From: Agarophyton chilense | Lineage: Eukaryota > Rhodophyta > Florideophyceae > Gracilariales > Gracilariaceae | Length of the DNA stretch: 64,000 nt | Assembly: GCA_030374765.1 (NCBI GenBank) | Contig: JARGXX010000034.1 | Span: 186,001-250,000, forward strand | Direction of reading: 5' to 3' | In this document: in pieces, positions 31,831 to 43,000 of the stretch | Layout: each line of letters opens with the position of its first letter | Position numbering within the stretch: the stretch's first letter is position 1 | Made by a program: the position numbers and the translations under genes | Notes under the pieces: model-generated | Told to the model about the DNA's origin: nothing | The model's input: only the letters and a program-made list of their open reading frames with translations | Database searches by the model: none

Positions 31831-34800
31831 TCTGCATCAGCCCCCGCAGATCCTAACCCAATACTCGACGAGGGTGCCCCCACGTCGACAGGGGGCGTGT
31901 TAAATGCGATGCGGTTGTGCGATGCGCTTGGAATCCAGCTCAATCTCAAGCCACCGCAAAAGGTTTACTTTCACGGATGGGGCATTCAATGTGCAGATGC
32001 GAAGAAGATCACCGCTTCCTGGACTGTCACTATAGCTGACACCTCAGGGTTGCCCACGTCGTTTACATTTGATCTCGTAGACGGTTCATCTCCCATGATC
32101 CTCGGGCTGGATGTGAAGAGGTACGCGAACACCCTCAACCTCAGCTCCCCTCCATGCATAGTGTTTCGGAGGCCGATGGACACCAAGCCCAGGAGATTCA
32201 TCACCTACCTGACCGAATCAGACTGGGACCCTCACCTCAGACTAGAGTTCGCTCCTCACCCAAGTTCAAAACCACAGAGCTTGCTCGCGAATACGCATGG
32301 ACGGGCAGACTTATCCCTAGCCAAGACAATTCACAGGTTTACACATGCGCAATCCGAGGAGATGAAGGCTCTATATCGGACTGCCAGGTTGCTCACTCCC
32401 TCTCTTGAAAACGCATTCGACGCAGTTCATACCGCCTGTGATATCTGCTCATCGGAAGGGCGACCGCGGAATGTCAAAAAGATTTCACTATCGCACATTA
32501 ATCAAGAGTTCAATGTGGAGCTCCAGGCAGATTTCATGTGGGTAGACTACAACGGAAGCAAGGTGGTAGTGCTGAATATGGTTGACACTGGTACAAGGTA
32601 TGGAGAACGGGTAGTGGCATCTAACAGGAGAGCCGATGTAATGGCTAGCCTTATCGACGTACACTGGATTAACGTGCATGGGGCACCCGAAAGTTTTAGT
32701 TCGGACCCCGAATTCCAAGTGCCCAGGATATGGAAGTTGCTTGAGCTCCATGGAATCCGCATAAATCCTCGACCGTCCCGGAGGCATCACAAGACCGGGA
32801 TAGTTGAGAGGAACAATGGGGTATTTCGAGCCGTGTATGATCGCATGGTGAAGAAACTACCGTCGGTACCGGTACACGTCGTAATCGCTCGATCCTCGTT
32901 CCTGACCAACCTCTTCTCCGGTTCCATTATCATGAGCTCGTTCCAACTTGCGCGGGGATACTCGCCTTCAATACTAGGGCTACCTGCTTCGCATGTCTCC
33001 CAGTCCCTTCTCGATGCGCATTGTGAAGCCACTTCCACACGGGCCGTACAGAAGCTGCTGAGATCCAGGGACCCCCATACTATCCCCGACAACTTGTTGA
33101 ATCCAGAAACACCCGTGTTTGTCTTCTATAATACCAGTTCTAATAGTGTTAAGAAGGGATGGGTCAGGGCTGCTGTGGTCGAGGCCAGTCGGCATGGCGT
33201 GTTATGCAGGAGGTCATCTCGGGGTCGGCCTATGAATGTGGCCTACGAGGACATCAGAATCGCCCCACAAGGGCCGTTGACGGACGATTTAATGTCCCGC
33301 TCCATGGAAGAGGAAGCGACAACCGCCGAGTGTCAACAGCTTCCACCGCCGAGTCAGTCAGCCTTAGCTTCAGGCGCTACGCCCGACAGCAGTGACAGAA
33401 TTGTCTCAGTCGACCATACTTCTACGGCAATCCCGGACACTCCGCCTCCGCAAACAACAGCAACAGCTCCCGAGACAGATAGTATCCCCCCCGACGTCAC
33501 GGAACCGCATGTGCCTCGGTTTCATCCTACACTGATGGCCTCAAATTGCCTAGGAAATCTGCTTAAGGATATTGGGAATGGCAGCATCACACGTGACGAG
33601 GTGCCACTCACGAAGCTCAAGTCGAGTAAGCAACAGGTCCTTGCAAAGATCCATGAGCAAATGGGTAACAGCCAGCTCTCGCGGTCGAAGCTGGAATATG
33701 CTCCGCCATATATCTTGGACGAAGCGTTCAAGGAAGAGCACGACTCCAACTGGAGCGAGGCATATGTCGAAGTTGAGGAGGGCGATGTTCCCCAGACGCG
33801 AACGTAATCACGTCGCATGTCATATATAAGATGAAGCAAGAGGTAAGCGGTGATCGCCGGATGAAAGGGAGGATTGTGCCGCATGGAAATCGAGACGACG
33901 AGAAGGACAAAATTAGGAAAGATTCCTCAACGGCGCAATTCGCGGTGATTCGTCTGCTGTTATGTCTGACCACGTTCTTGGGTTTCAGGATAGGATATGC
34001 GGATGTAAAAGGAGCCTACCTGCAGAGTGGCCTTATCCGCCGTGATATCTACGTGAGACCCCCTAAAGAATGGAGCGGCAGTCGTAGAACTCTATGGAAG
34101 CTGACTAAGTTGCCATACGGGATTGTGGAAGCTGGCAGGCAATGGCAGAAGACCTTTGAGACCTGGTTACTTCACGACGCTGGGATTGAACGAATTTTCG
34201 GGATTATTCAGTTATATAGGCTGCGGGATTCCAACAGGAAGACCACACTATTGGTAGCTAAGGTAACAGACGACCTGCTTATGAGTGGCAAAGTGGAGCA
34301 TATGCTTGAATTCTCTGAGCGTCTTCGTACCCGATTTCGAATCAGTAAGGTCCTACTAGATACCCGACTCGAGTTCAACGGCTGCAGCATCACCCAGACA
34401 AGGAATGGCGATGTCCTCATCAATATGCAGTCATACATGGATTCAATCGCTCCGCTTCCTCTGACCCGGACACGCCGTAAGGCGGATAACGAGAAGGCCA
34501 CTCCGGAAGAGATCACCTTGTACAAAGGCCTCGCTGGTGCACTGTTATGGGTTGGAAGTGGAGTGCTCCCGCAAGCTACGTATGCTGCTTCCGCCATACA
34601 ACAGAAATTAGCCTGCTTGAAGGTCTGCCACCTCAGTGAAGCCAATAATATTCTGAAGGAGCTTGGAGCATTGACGCCGTCCATCCTGTACCGAGCAACC
34701 AGCGGCCCGATCATCTCCGCCGAAGTGTGTACGTTCTCAGATGCGGCCTTTAACATTGGGGCCCATCAATGCTACGGACAGACTGGTATCCTCACAGGCA

Positions 34801-35264
34801 TTCTGGTTAACTCCGACTCCGAGAAGCAACTTTACCACCTCATTGATTGGACAAGCAACAAACAGCGCCGGGTGAGCCACAGCTCCTACGGCGCGGAGAT
34901 CATAGCATGCGCGGATTCAGACGATCGAGGCTTTCACTTGCGAAGCTCACTCCGATCTTTCGACAGCGACTGTGGCATCAAGCACGCGTTGCACGTGGAC
35001 TCGCGGGGGCTCTACGACACAATCACTACCTTACACGAAGGTAAGGAGTATAGGCTCAGGCAGACTGTGGAGCGTATCCGTCATTCGTTTGAAGCCCGCG
35101 ATTTGGATGTCCTCCGATGGATACCCGGTAAGATCAACCTCGCGGACGCACTAACCAAGCGCGACCTTCGGACGCATCGCCTACTTAATCGTGTCGCAAC
35201 AACAGGTATTCTCTGCATAGACATTTCTTCTGGCTATGAACTCGATAGCGAAACTTGGGCATAG
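31830..35264 (+). other. pol: Copia pol region: protease, integrase, RT, RNase H
   Basis: A divergent aspartic protease with the GAPTSTGG loop lies near 31860-31900. The integrase, near 32420-32830, has its Cys pair at CDICSSEGRPRN and catalytic-core residues in QADFMWVDYNG, FSSDPEFQ and GIVERNNG. A Pro/Ser-rich linker lies near 33280-33500. The reverse transcriptase, about 33990-34320, has YADVKGAYLQSG and the catalytic VTDDLLMSG box. RNase H near 34730-35160 has FSDAAFN, DWTSNKQRRVSHSSYGAEI and GKINLADALTKRD. Integrase before RT is diagnostic of Ty1/copia. Confidence 0.92.
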
Positions 35265-35372
35265 AACGTTGAAAATTGTTAAACGCTCTGAATGTTCTTG
35301 TGGCTATCGTTCCCGAAGCTACATGAGTCACCCCAATAGTTCTTCGGCCCTATTTCGGCGACTGGAGGGTAT

Positions 35373-35999
35373 GTGACATGTTTGAATCTGCATGGAAAGG
35401 GACTTGTAACAATTGCGCCGCGATGTCACCGTATATGACACATTGAAAAGAGCTAATGCAGCTGCAAGGAAAATGTTACAATCGAATACTATACTGAGTG
35501 CAAAACGGAGCACGGAAGAGCAAGGGGCACAAAAGAGAGGGGACTGCTTAACGAGGGAATGCAACTACAGAAACGAGCGCGGCGAAGTAGTCCGCGGACG
35601 AGCGACAAGACGATTGAGGTTTAGTGCAAGAGTACGAGAGCAGAATGCTCACTGATGAAGGAACGCCCGGGAGGGGAGGGGCCACACAACGAGAGATTGG
35701 ACACGGAGGGCAGCAGGACAGATAAAGATAAGGACGTATGGGCGGCGATAGCATTAGAACAATGCAACAGGACTGTAGGCGTTATTAGCATTAGAAGCTC
35801 GAAACAATACGACGGAAGTCGAATGCATAGAATAGGGATCGAAGGGACAGGCGTAATAGAGATGATAGATCATGAGTATAAAAGGAGAGAAAGAGGGGAG
35901 ACGAGAATAAAGCGAACTGAGGACAAGGATCTTCCAGCTTGTGCCGAAACTCTTCCACGTAGTAGATACATCATGGCGCTGAACTCAAATGATCTCACA
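35373..35999 (+). repeat. Copia 3' LTR
   Basis: The 627-bp partner of the 5' LTR, with TATAAAA at 35877-35883. It is preceded by a short purine tract (GGAGGGTA). The target duplication ACGGT follows. Confidence 0.95.
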
Positions 36000-36004
36000 A
36001 CGGT

Positions 36005-36450
36005 GTCATCACCAAGTATTTTATTTGGTATAATTTAGATAATTATGTAGTGGCACGCCACGTTTATGCCCTAATGTACTGTACTTTTTTCTCTTTTGGC
36101 ACATTAAAGGGCGCAAGGCCCAGGTGAGGACGGCGAAGGCCAACCAACAATCACCAACGAACCAAAACACCATCTTGGTGAGTCCTAGAAATCCTAAAGT
36201 GGTTTACAACAAAGGGGTACCTATAGTATCAGTTCTTAACCGTTCTGAGCTATAGCTCTTGTTCCGAGAATACCCTGTACTGTTGTGCGTTTATCGCCCT
36301 TTTTCTATAGCTTTCTGTGTGTGTGTGTTGTTTTTTCTGCTGTCACCTGGTTATTTGTGTTGTCACAAGGGTTGTCGAGCCGATCTCGTGTGCATTACGT
36401 ACTCTGCCGCATCTGGACATCCTTTTCGTGAACACACGTTTTATGTTCAT
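36005..36450. other. No recognised gene
   Basis: AT-rich flank of the copia insertion. No domain, repeat or RNA gene was seen. Confidence 0.4.
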
Positions 36451-36453
36451 TGT

Positions 36454-37640
36454 TCAGGCATACCTAGCTGCTTTCCGCACTCTCTTCTTATCTGAGAACC
36501 GTCGCTCGCAAGGCGACACCCGCTCTTCGCGGTTGTTTCTGTGGATACGTACTGCACCGATACCTCTACAGTCTTCAGTGGAATACCGCAGTGCTTCTTC
36601 TACGTGAAGGATGGCGTAAAGGCGTCGCAGTGCAGATCCCAGGGATGTCCGGAACTCTAGAGTGGTTTTTTGAGATTCGTGAGTAGTCATCTCAAGATGT
36701 ACGATGCGCCCAAGAGTGATCGCTTCCAGTTTTTGAGCCATTGGCTGCCCAGTTGACGTTGACTTCCAATGCTGGAAGTGATTCTGTAAGAAAATTGGAA
36801 TATCGGTTCAGAAAATGGTAAGTAGGGAGAATACTGCAGTCCCCATAAGCTTCTCAACTTCTAGAGTGGTGGATGTTATCCCCTCTCCCGGGTAATGATT
36901 GAGAGCGGCCTTATGGGAAAATGTCAGACCAAAGAAAAAGTTTTTGGGGGTTATGAATTGCTCCCTTTTCTTGGGACGCGTTTCATACTCGTCGTCAGAA
37001 GAGTCCAAGGCGCTTCAAGTGTGCTGGGGTTGTGGTTGGTGAGAGTGGAGCGCAAGGAGACCGGGAATTGGGTTGGAGGCTGAATGAGTGGCTCGGTGTG
37101 TTGAAACATTTAGTCCATGGGCGCGCTGCACAGAGGACGGGGGATGCACTTGGCGGTATGCTCGAAAAAGTGAAGATACAGCGAAGGATGCTGCCTCAGA
37201 GGGGTCGGCTTCCGGGATTGACCGAGGCTTCAGACTGCTATCGATGTTTATGGCCGAATTCATTAGCTTCCGTAGATGTTGCAGATCGTCCTGAACAAGT
37301 TTTAGGACATCCGATGATGTAAGCTTCATTAACTCCTCAAGATTCGTACTGTCTTCAGAACTGTGGAATGTCTTGTTTGAGATTTCGATGTCACGAAGTC
37401 TAAATATGTTTGCAAGAAGCTTTTCCTTGGACAGGAATGGACCAAGGCTCGTTCCAATACTGGCAGGCGCTGATTGGGATATGGAGTGCAGTTGTGCCAT
37501 TGAGATGTTCGATAGAAATAAAACGGGACCATGGGATCGCAGGTTTCCCTACTTGGGGAGGGGGGACGGGGAGGCTGTCGGAGGGTCATCATGTACTGGA
37601 ATAGCTTGACCCGCGGGCATGGGCGGTGGTGCAGCATCAG
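36454..37640 (-). pseudogene. Unidentified coding-like frame with stops
   Basis: One - frame runs from 37500 to 36454 broken only by two TGA stops (37015-37017 and one near 36808-36810), and keeps a protein-like composition across them: LLANIFRLRDIEISNKTFHS, LKLVQDDLQHLRKLMNSAIN, an acidic-then-basic patch (SSDDEYETRPKKRE), and IVHLEMTTHESQKTTLEFR followed by GSALRRLYAILHVEEALRY. Protein-like sequence (PKVGKPAIPWSRF) seems to continue upstream to about 37640 in another frame. It suggests a decayed gene for a helical nuclear-type protein. No family is recognised. Confidence 0.4.
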
Positions 37641-37879
37641 AAGCAGTCCCTCCAGTCTGCTGCTTGGTATTGTGGGGAAGATGCAGCGACAGTGCCACCT
37701 GTTGAATCTGCGAATTCACGTTGTTTTCTATCTTGTGCTGGAGTGTAATGGAAGTACTTGATCTATCACATGGTAAATGTTTCGAATAGCACAGTGTATG
37801 GAGAGTTTAAATAGTGTTAGAAAGGAAAGAAGGATGAGTTTGTTCCTGTCTGATGTCCCTGTTTTTGTTACCGTCGGAT

Positions 37880-38730
37880 CAATGCACGGTGTAGTTGAAG
37901 GTAGTCAAGTGAAATAGGAGGCAGAACATAGTACGCCGTGCTGAACAGACACTCGAATGCGGTTCAGAAAGTCGTTCAATGATCGAGCTCTTCTTCGGAT
38001 TTGGTTCAGCTGATCGGCAGATAAACCAAGGTTCATGATCCGAGACTTTCCATTGAAGAGATAGTAGCGCAGGGATCTCAGCGACTTCCAGCACCCATTG
38101 CTTGCAATTCTCTCTACAGGGCAACCTCTAAGGAAATATTAGGTGGCCTTGCTGATTCGCCCGGAGTGGGTGATGAATTTTGCGTTACAAATCTTGATGG
38201 AGGGGGCATCATTCTTTGTAGCTCTCTTATAGGCTTTGTATCGCAACTTTGGGGAGACCCGGATCTGCAACGGGTTTGCTAGGCGATAAGAGGTAAGAAT
38301 TTGACAACATCAGCATCACAACTCGGAACAAACTGCAGACGACCCGTTTTCCTTGACGTTTTCGCATCGCGAATGTTTACGCCTGTTATTTCTGCTCCAT
38401 AAGCGGTAAGCAGAACGTCTCCAGGAAGTGCGATCTCTTCCCAAAGTAATTTCAGAGTCTCAAATACGCGCAGGTAGGCGCCCCGCGATATTAATAAAAC
38501 AGCAGCAGATTCACAGTTGTTCTGATCTAGAAAGAACAATGATAATTACATGGTCATTTGCTTTGAAAGAGGTGACGAAGAACAGGATGGCTTCATGTGC
38601 TTCCATCCCGATAAGCATCTGCGCGAAAGTGACAATTCGTGCTTCAGAGATGGAAGCATTCAGAGTGACATGCAGATTAGGTTGGCCATTTCCTGTCGCT
38701 TTTCGGGCCTGGGATCGTTCATGAACTTCT
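37880..38730 (-). pseudogene. Unidentified decayed coding sequence
   Basis: Protein-like segments occur in several - frames: ISEARIVTFAQMLIGMEAHE near 38650-38600, CESAAVLLISRGAYLRVFET and LWEEIALPGDVLLTAYGAEI at 38515-38380, and LSADQLNQIRRRARSLNDFL near 38020-37960. They might belong with the adjacent frame at 36454-37640 as one larger lost gene. No family is recognised. Confidence 0.3.
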
Positions 38731-39289
38731 CTTGGATGTAAATAGAGACTCTTTGATCAAAACTAAAGTTTATCTAGCCACCTATGCCTACAGACTCAAT
38801 AAATCTATCTATTGCAGTCGTTCACTAATGGCGCTTTGAGGGATTGATTGTAGTGGCAACCAGCGGATTTTCTTCAAAGAAGTGGTATCCACGAACAAGA
38901 AACGAACAATCCTTTGTGGTTCTGATAAAGGGGGCAGTGGTAAGGGAAAACAGGGACGAGTAACAGAATTCCGCGCTTGAATCGGGTTGTTGGCAAGTTC
39001 CAAGAGTCGTCTTTTGGCCGGTATCATGAAGGAGTTGAGTTTTTGGAGACAAACAGGTACGATGTGGACTGTTCATATAGGAACGCAGCATAGAGGTGGC
39101 GCATGGGAATCGGTTTGTTCTTGGTCCGTTCATGATAAAAACAACAGAGGTAGAACAAACAAACCCAAAGATCGGCTGCCCAAGATCCGATGTGTCGACT
39201 TCTCTGTGTGGCCGACTTGCGATCCTTAACAAGTCGACGGCGGATTCTTGGGCCAGCTAGTATCCAAATCGCGTGAATAATTAATCTTC

Positions 39290-39584
39290 CACGGTGCGCT
39301 CGAAAAGCCAATGAATTGCACTCCAAAATCACCGGGAAGATGCTAGCATGGCACAGTCTTTGACACCGTGTCAGACACCTGGACAGCATTGACTAGATTG
39401 CTAGGTAGGAGCTGCACTACTTCACATAAATATGCAATTGTTTCAAAGATTAACAATTAGTCAACCAGAAGATATATGTCAAACACTGCTAGGTGGCTGT
39501 CCACACCTAGATGTTAGCCTATCCAAAGCTCCGTGGCCAACGATCCCTCCCACTCATCTCTCCAACGGTAGGCATCATACGACT
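39290..39584 (-). repeat. Old, degraded family X LTR
   Basis: Alignable by eye with the X LTRs at 28248-28850 (reverse) and 55760-56197 (same orientation) through CAGACACCTGGACAGCA, TCAACCAGAAG and ACACCTAGATG. It is clearly more diverged than either and has a deletion near the TGTCGTA end. It is the oldest of the three copies. Confidence 0.7.
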
Positions 39585-39694
39585 ACCATTTAAATAGTTC
39601 TTTTGTGTTCTCGTTATGATAGTTTCAGATGGTTGAAGCGTAGGGGACGAAGCAAACCGTCTAAAAATCTGCGGAAATGACGAATCGTTAATAT

Positions 39695-40615
39695 TGTAGT
39701 GCAACGCCAAGGGCGGCGGAAACACACGAAGATGTCCGAGTCTTCCTCCAAGGAGGGTAGCACGGCGACGGAGCCTTTCCGGAGTGAACACGACTAAGTC
39801 GGGGTGTAAGGCCGAGGTTCACCGGCACGCGAAGCGCGAAGAGTGCGGGATGCTAAAAGGGAGCAGACCAGGTATGAGCTGTATTCCACGGGAGTGGGCA
39901 AGTCTCGAGATCGAGTAATGCACCCACAGGAGTGGCGGTAAACCCGGTAAGCCGGCGCGCGGCACACGCGCGAGCGGCACGAATATTAACCACAAAGCAA
40001 AAGGGGGAGCTACCACGAGAGTGGGTGCGCGATAAAGGGGGGACCACCCAGTGGGGGCGATCGGGGGCATGGGCCACGAGAGCCAAAAGAAATATGTAGC
40101 AAACCCAATACTGGGGCGAGAACACGGCAGTGGTATGAAAGATATACACGCTAACAGCGGTGAGTCTCCTGTTGACGCAGGGTGGATAAGTCTACCGTTA
40201 GTAACGCGGCTTCACCTCCGTAGAGAGTGAAAGACTCGCGAAAGCGGAAAAAGACTTAAAGCCAAGAACCCTGGTTGGGGAGGTTTACTGAGTGTCAGGG
40301 CGAGATCGCCCTGGCACTATATAGTGTAGAATACTGTAAAGAGCTCCCTAACCTAGTGTAATGAAGCTAAATAAATAGAGAAATATCCAGCTATGCTGTG
40401 CCAAACTGTCCTGGGCCACCCGTGGTACACGTGGGTAAGGCACACCCGAATCGGGGCCACGGCGCAGGGCCGCCGGTGCACTTCGCGTACAACGCGTATA
40501 CACCTGGCTACGCCAGCCCGCTAGTAGCGGTATTACTCATATATCTCACAAGTATCGCCCGAGGTGGAAAAACAACCAAGTCCTGGAAAACGGCCCTCAC
40601 GAGGGTTGCACTTCA
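39695..40615 (-). repeat. Element Y 3' LTR
   Basis: 921 bp; on the + strand it starts TGTAGTGCAACG and ends TTGCACTTCA. It contains the palindrome CACTATATAGTG (40315-40326), a likely TATA region, and an 18-bp inverted repeat at 40296-40313 (CAGGGCGA/TCGCCCTG). It matches the right LTR closely. Confidence 0.95.
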
Positions 40616-40632
40616 TATCCCCCTCCTGAGGC
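40616..40632 (-). other. Element Y polypurine tract
   Basis: On the - strand CCTCAGGAGGGGGATA abuts the LTR start TGAAG. This fixes the sense orientation of Y as - and is mirrored in Z (57140-57156). Confidence 0.8.
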
Positions 40633-40884
40633 GCGAGTACGACATCCGCGATGGTGGGCGACGCGCCGAGACGAATGCATAAGAGTGCAACCAGCTCGCT
40701 GGGATCCACTTCATCCGATGCCAACAAACGCAGTGCGGCAAAACTCCAGTCTCTTGGCAACAACCGTTCTCAACGTTCCATTTCAACCGAATCCGCATCC
40801 TTGCGCGCCAGTCCTCCGATTCCCCGGCATCGTCTTTCGCTTCGCCGGTCTCCTCTTCCGGTCATCCGGCCTCTTCGCTCACGG

Positions 40885-42587
40885 ATGAGCAACCAAAACA
40901 ATCAACCCAACCGTCTCCCTGCGTGGTACTCCTCCGGCTTCCGGTCCGGTCCGCTTCCGCAAAGCGCGTCATCGGCTGCGCCGCAGATTCCTATCGCGAA
41001 CGCGGCTGCTGCTCCGTACGCAATGTTCCCCTGGAAAGGCTGGCCGCCATACGACATGCTTGTCGGGCGCCATCCTGGGCATCATGCGTCCGTTCTCCTG
41101 CTTGCGCCCTGGTTCCACTTGATTCCGGTGTTAAATGAGCGCTCATAGCGATGTACACCGATGGAAACGGGATGCTTCCGGGCGATATTCCGGCCGTGGC
41201 GACAACTTCGTTGGATTGGCGACGCAGCGTAGCGGTTCCGGTCCACGCTGTGGCGCGCTGGGGTAGTGAAACCTCGGCTTCCGCTCATGCGGCCTTCGTT
41301 TTTCTTGGCTATCAACGGCTTCGCCGGGCTCCTTTCGAATATCCCATCCCCGATGGTCTCGGCACCGACATTCGGCTTTACCGCACTCAAGGTGAGATTG
41401 GTTACGTCGACCGCCTGGCGGGTTTGGAAACACTGTCGTGGAGGGGCATCCCGATAGCACGGCAAGAGGCCATGTGCTGGACGCGACTGATTATCCGGGC
41501 AGAATTCAGCTACATGCGTCGACTTGCGCGGGCCAATTTCCTCGCCCTGATCCGCTTCGAGCGTCGAGCACGATCTCGATTCGGGTATTTGGTACCGTAT
41601 CAGAACGTGGAGATCGAACGACTTCGCGTGGCCGACCGACGGGGTCGCTATGTCCTCATTCCACCGTGGTTGTCGAACCTCGAGGCCTGCCGGGGCTGTT
41701 ACATCGAGCTGCCACCAGTCATCACGTATTACGGTTCGTACCCCATCGAGGATCCCGAGTCCGGACTGTGGTCCGTGGTGATTACCAAATGGGCAGTCCG
41801 CGCGGCGGTGTTCATCCTCTGGGAGGTGTATGACCAGTACAGACTGTGGTTCCTCCCGTTCCAGTTGAGGTCCGCGATTCGCAGCCTGGACCTGAGCATC
41901 CCACTTGGTGGAGTAACCAACGCCAAAAAAGTTGCGTGTCTTCTCGAGTACATCGACCAGTTGGACTGGACCACCGTTCCGATTGAACAAAGCGGGCGCA
42001 CCGTGGGTAGCCGGGGTCAGGACCTGTCACCAGGAAGGCATACTCCCTTGGGAGGTGATTTCGTATACTTTGACCGTCGGGAAGGGCACTAAATCACTGC
42101 GGAGGAAGCGAACGAACTCCGGTTTGCACCACGCCATATCCGCGAGGGGCATCCGATCGGTTTCGTGGGCGCAGATGAATATTACCACGTCTACGACGGC
42201 GACGATCCACTGGTGGACAACGAACCCGACGACGGGGAAGCGTACGCCGAGGCCGAGGTCGAGGGATCCGAAGCGGAAGGTCCCTATAACGCGGGGACGC
42301 CAGCCACGCGTTACGTGGATTTGGAATACCCCGCGGGGGCTGGGTCGGAGTACGCGGTAGCTGGACCACCTCCGGTTCCACCGGTGAATCTCCCAAGTGG
42401 TGGGGCGTCTGCCCCAGGCGATGCGAGCTCCGCTCCGGCGGGTCAAGTGGCCGTGATCTCCCAGTTCCTGCGACAGGTGGGGCTGGGGACCCACGCGGCG
42501 AGTGGCGATGTTGCCACGATGCGCGAGGCCTTGATCACCCGCCTCCAGGGAGGTAACCAACCCGGGGGCGGTGAGCCGAACCCGTGA
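40885..42587 (+). pseudogene. Antisense accessory gene of element Y (aORF), broken copy
   Basis: Coding sequence on the + strand, antisense to the retrotransposon. It starts MSNQNNQPN at 40885 and ends GGGEPNP at 42587. It is homologous along its length to the + strand gene at 57309-58961 in element Z. Shared landmarks include GFRSGP, LLAPWFH, YTDGNGMLPGDIP, RRAPFEYPIP, LYRTQGEIGYVDRLAGLETL, WRGIPIARQEAMCW, RGRYVLIPPWLSNL, CYIELPPVITYYGS, AIRSLDLSIPLGG, DDPLVDNEPDDG and a C-terminal FLRQVG...SGDVATMREALITRL. The protein is rich in Trp, Tyr and Arg in the first two thirds, then acidic. No family, signal peptide or membrane segment is recognised. This copy has about two or three breaks. It lies tail to tail with the chromodomain end of pol. 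Confidence 0.85.
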
Positions 42588-42765
42588 CGGGGCACGCGAT
42601 CCCGATGGGAAGTTTTCCCTTGTGACTTAGAGTAGTATCCCGAGTGCTCGGTATTCCATCGATAGGTTCGAATAAAACCAAGTGACTTGTGTAACCCAAA
42701 ACCTTCCTTCACTAGCCTGTTTTTATGCAAACCTACTTCTCTTTTCTCTTCCACCGAGGTGGGTG

Positions 42766-43000
42766 TTATCCCACCTGGGCTTTAACAACCGATGCCGGGA
42801 TTCCCGTCCGCGTTCTGCGGTGATATGGCACCACCTTCGAACGTGGGAGATGTTCCATCGGCTCATCCGAATCCCATTCGGGCCCTAAACCGTACCAACG
42901 GACGAGGTATTGAATATAACCATCCGGATGGTATGAGTGCTCCACTATGTAGTCGACCACGAACTCCTTCTCGTAGACTTCCCGCCCTTGCGGTGTACGC
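42766..43000 (-). other. Element Y chromodomain, end of pol
   Basis: The - strand reads YEKEFVVDYIVEHSYHPDG, then YIQYLVRWYGLGPEWDSDEP and MEHLPRS. This is a chromodomain with the aromatic cage positions Y/F, W and W visible. It closes the pol polyprotein and probably guides integration through chromatin contacts. The next 178 bp separate it from the end of the antisense gene. Confidence 0.85.

Larger units (their letters stand above)
29999..35999 (+). mobile_element. Full-length Ty1/copia element with 5-bp target duplication
   Basis: LTRs at 29999-30626 (628 bp) and 35373-35999 (627 bp), both TG...CA, flanked by the duplication ACGGT (29994-29998 and 36000-36004). They differ by about six substitutions and one single-base gap by eye (near 99% identity), making this the youngest LTR insertion in the window. 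The internal order gag, protease, integrase, reverse transcriptase, RNase H is the copia order. The protein is divergent from plant copia and recalls the lineages reported from algae and marine organisms. It is broken, with roughly three interruptions, but structurally complete. Confidence 0.95.

Noticed and set aside
40885-42587. The antisense gene as an envelope-like protein.
   Set aside because: No signal peptide, membrane helix or fusion-peptide-like stretch is visible, and it lies on the opposite strand from the usual env position.
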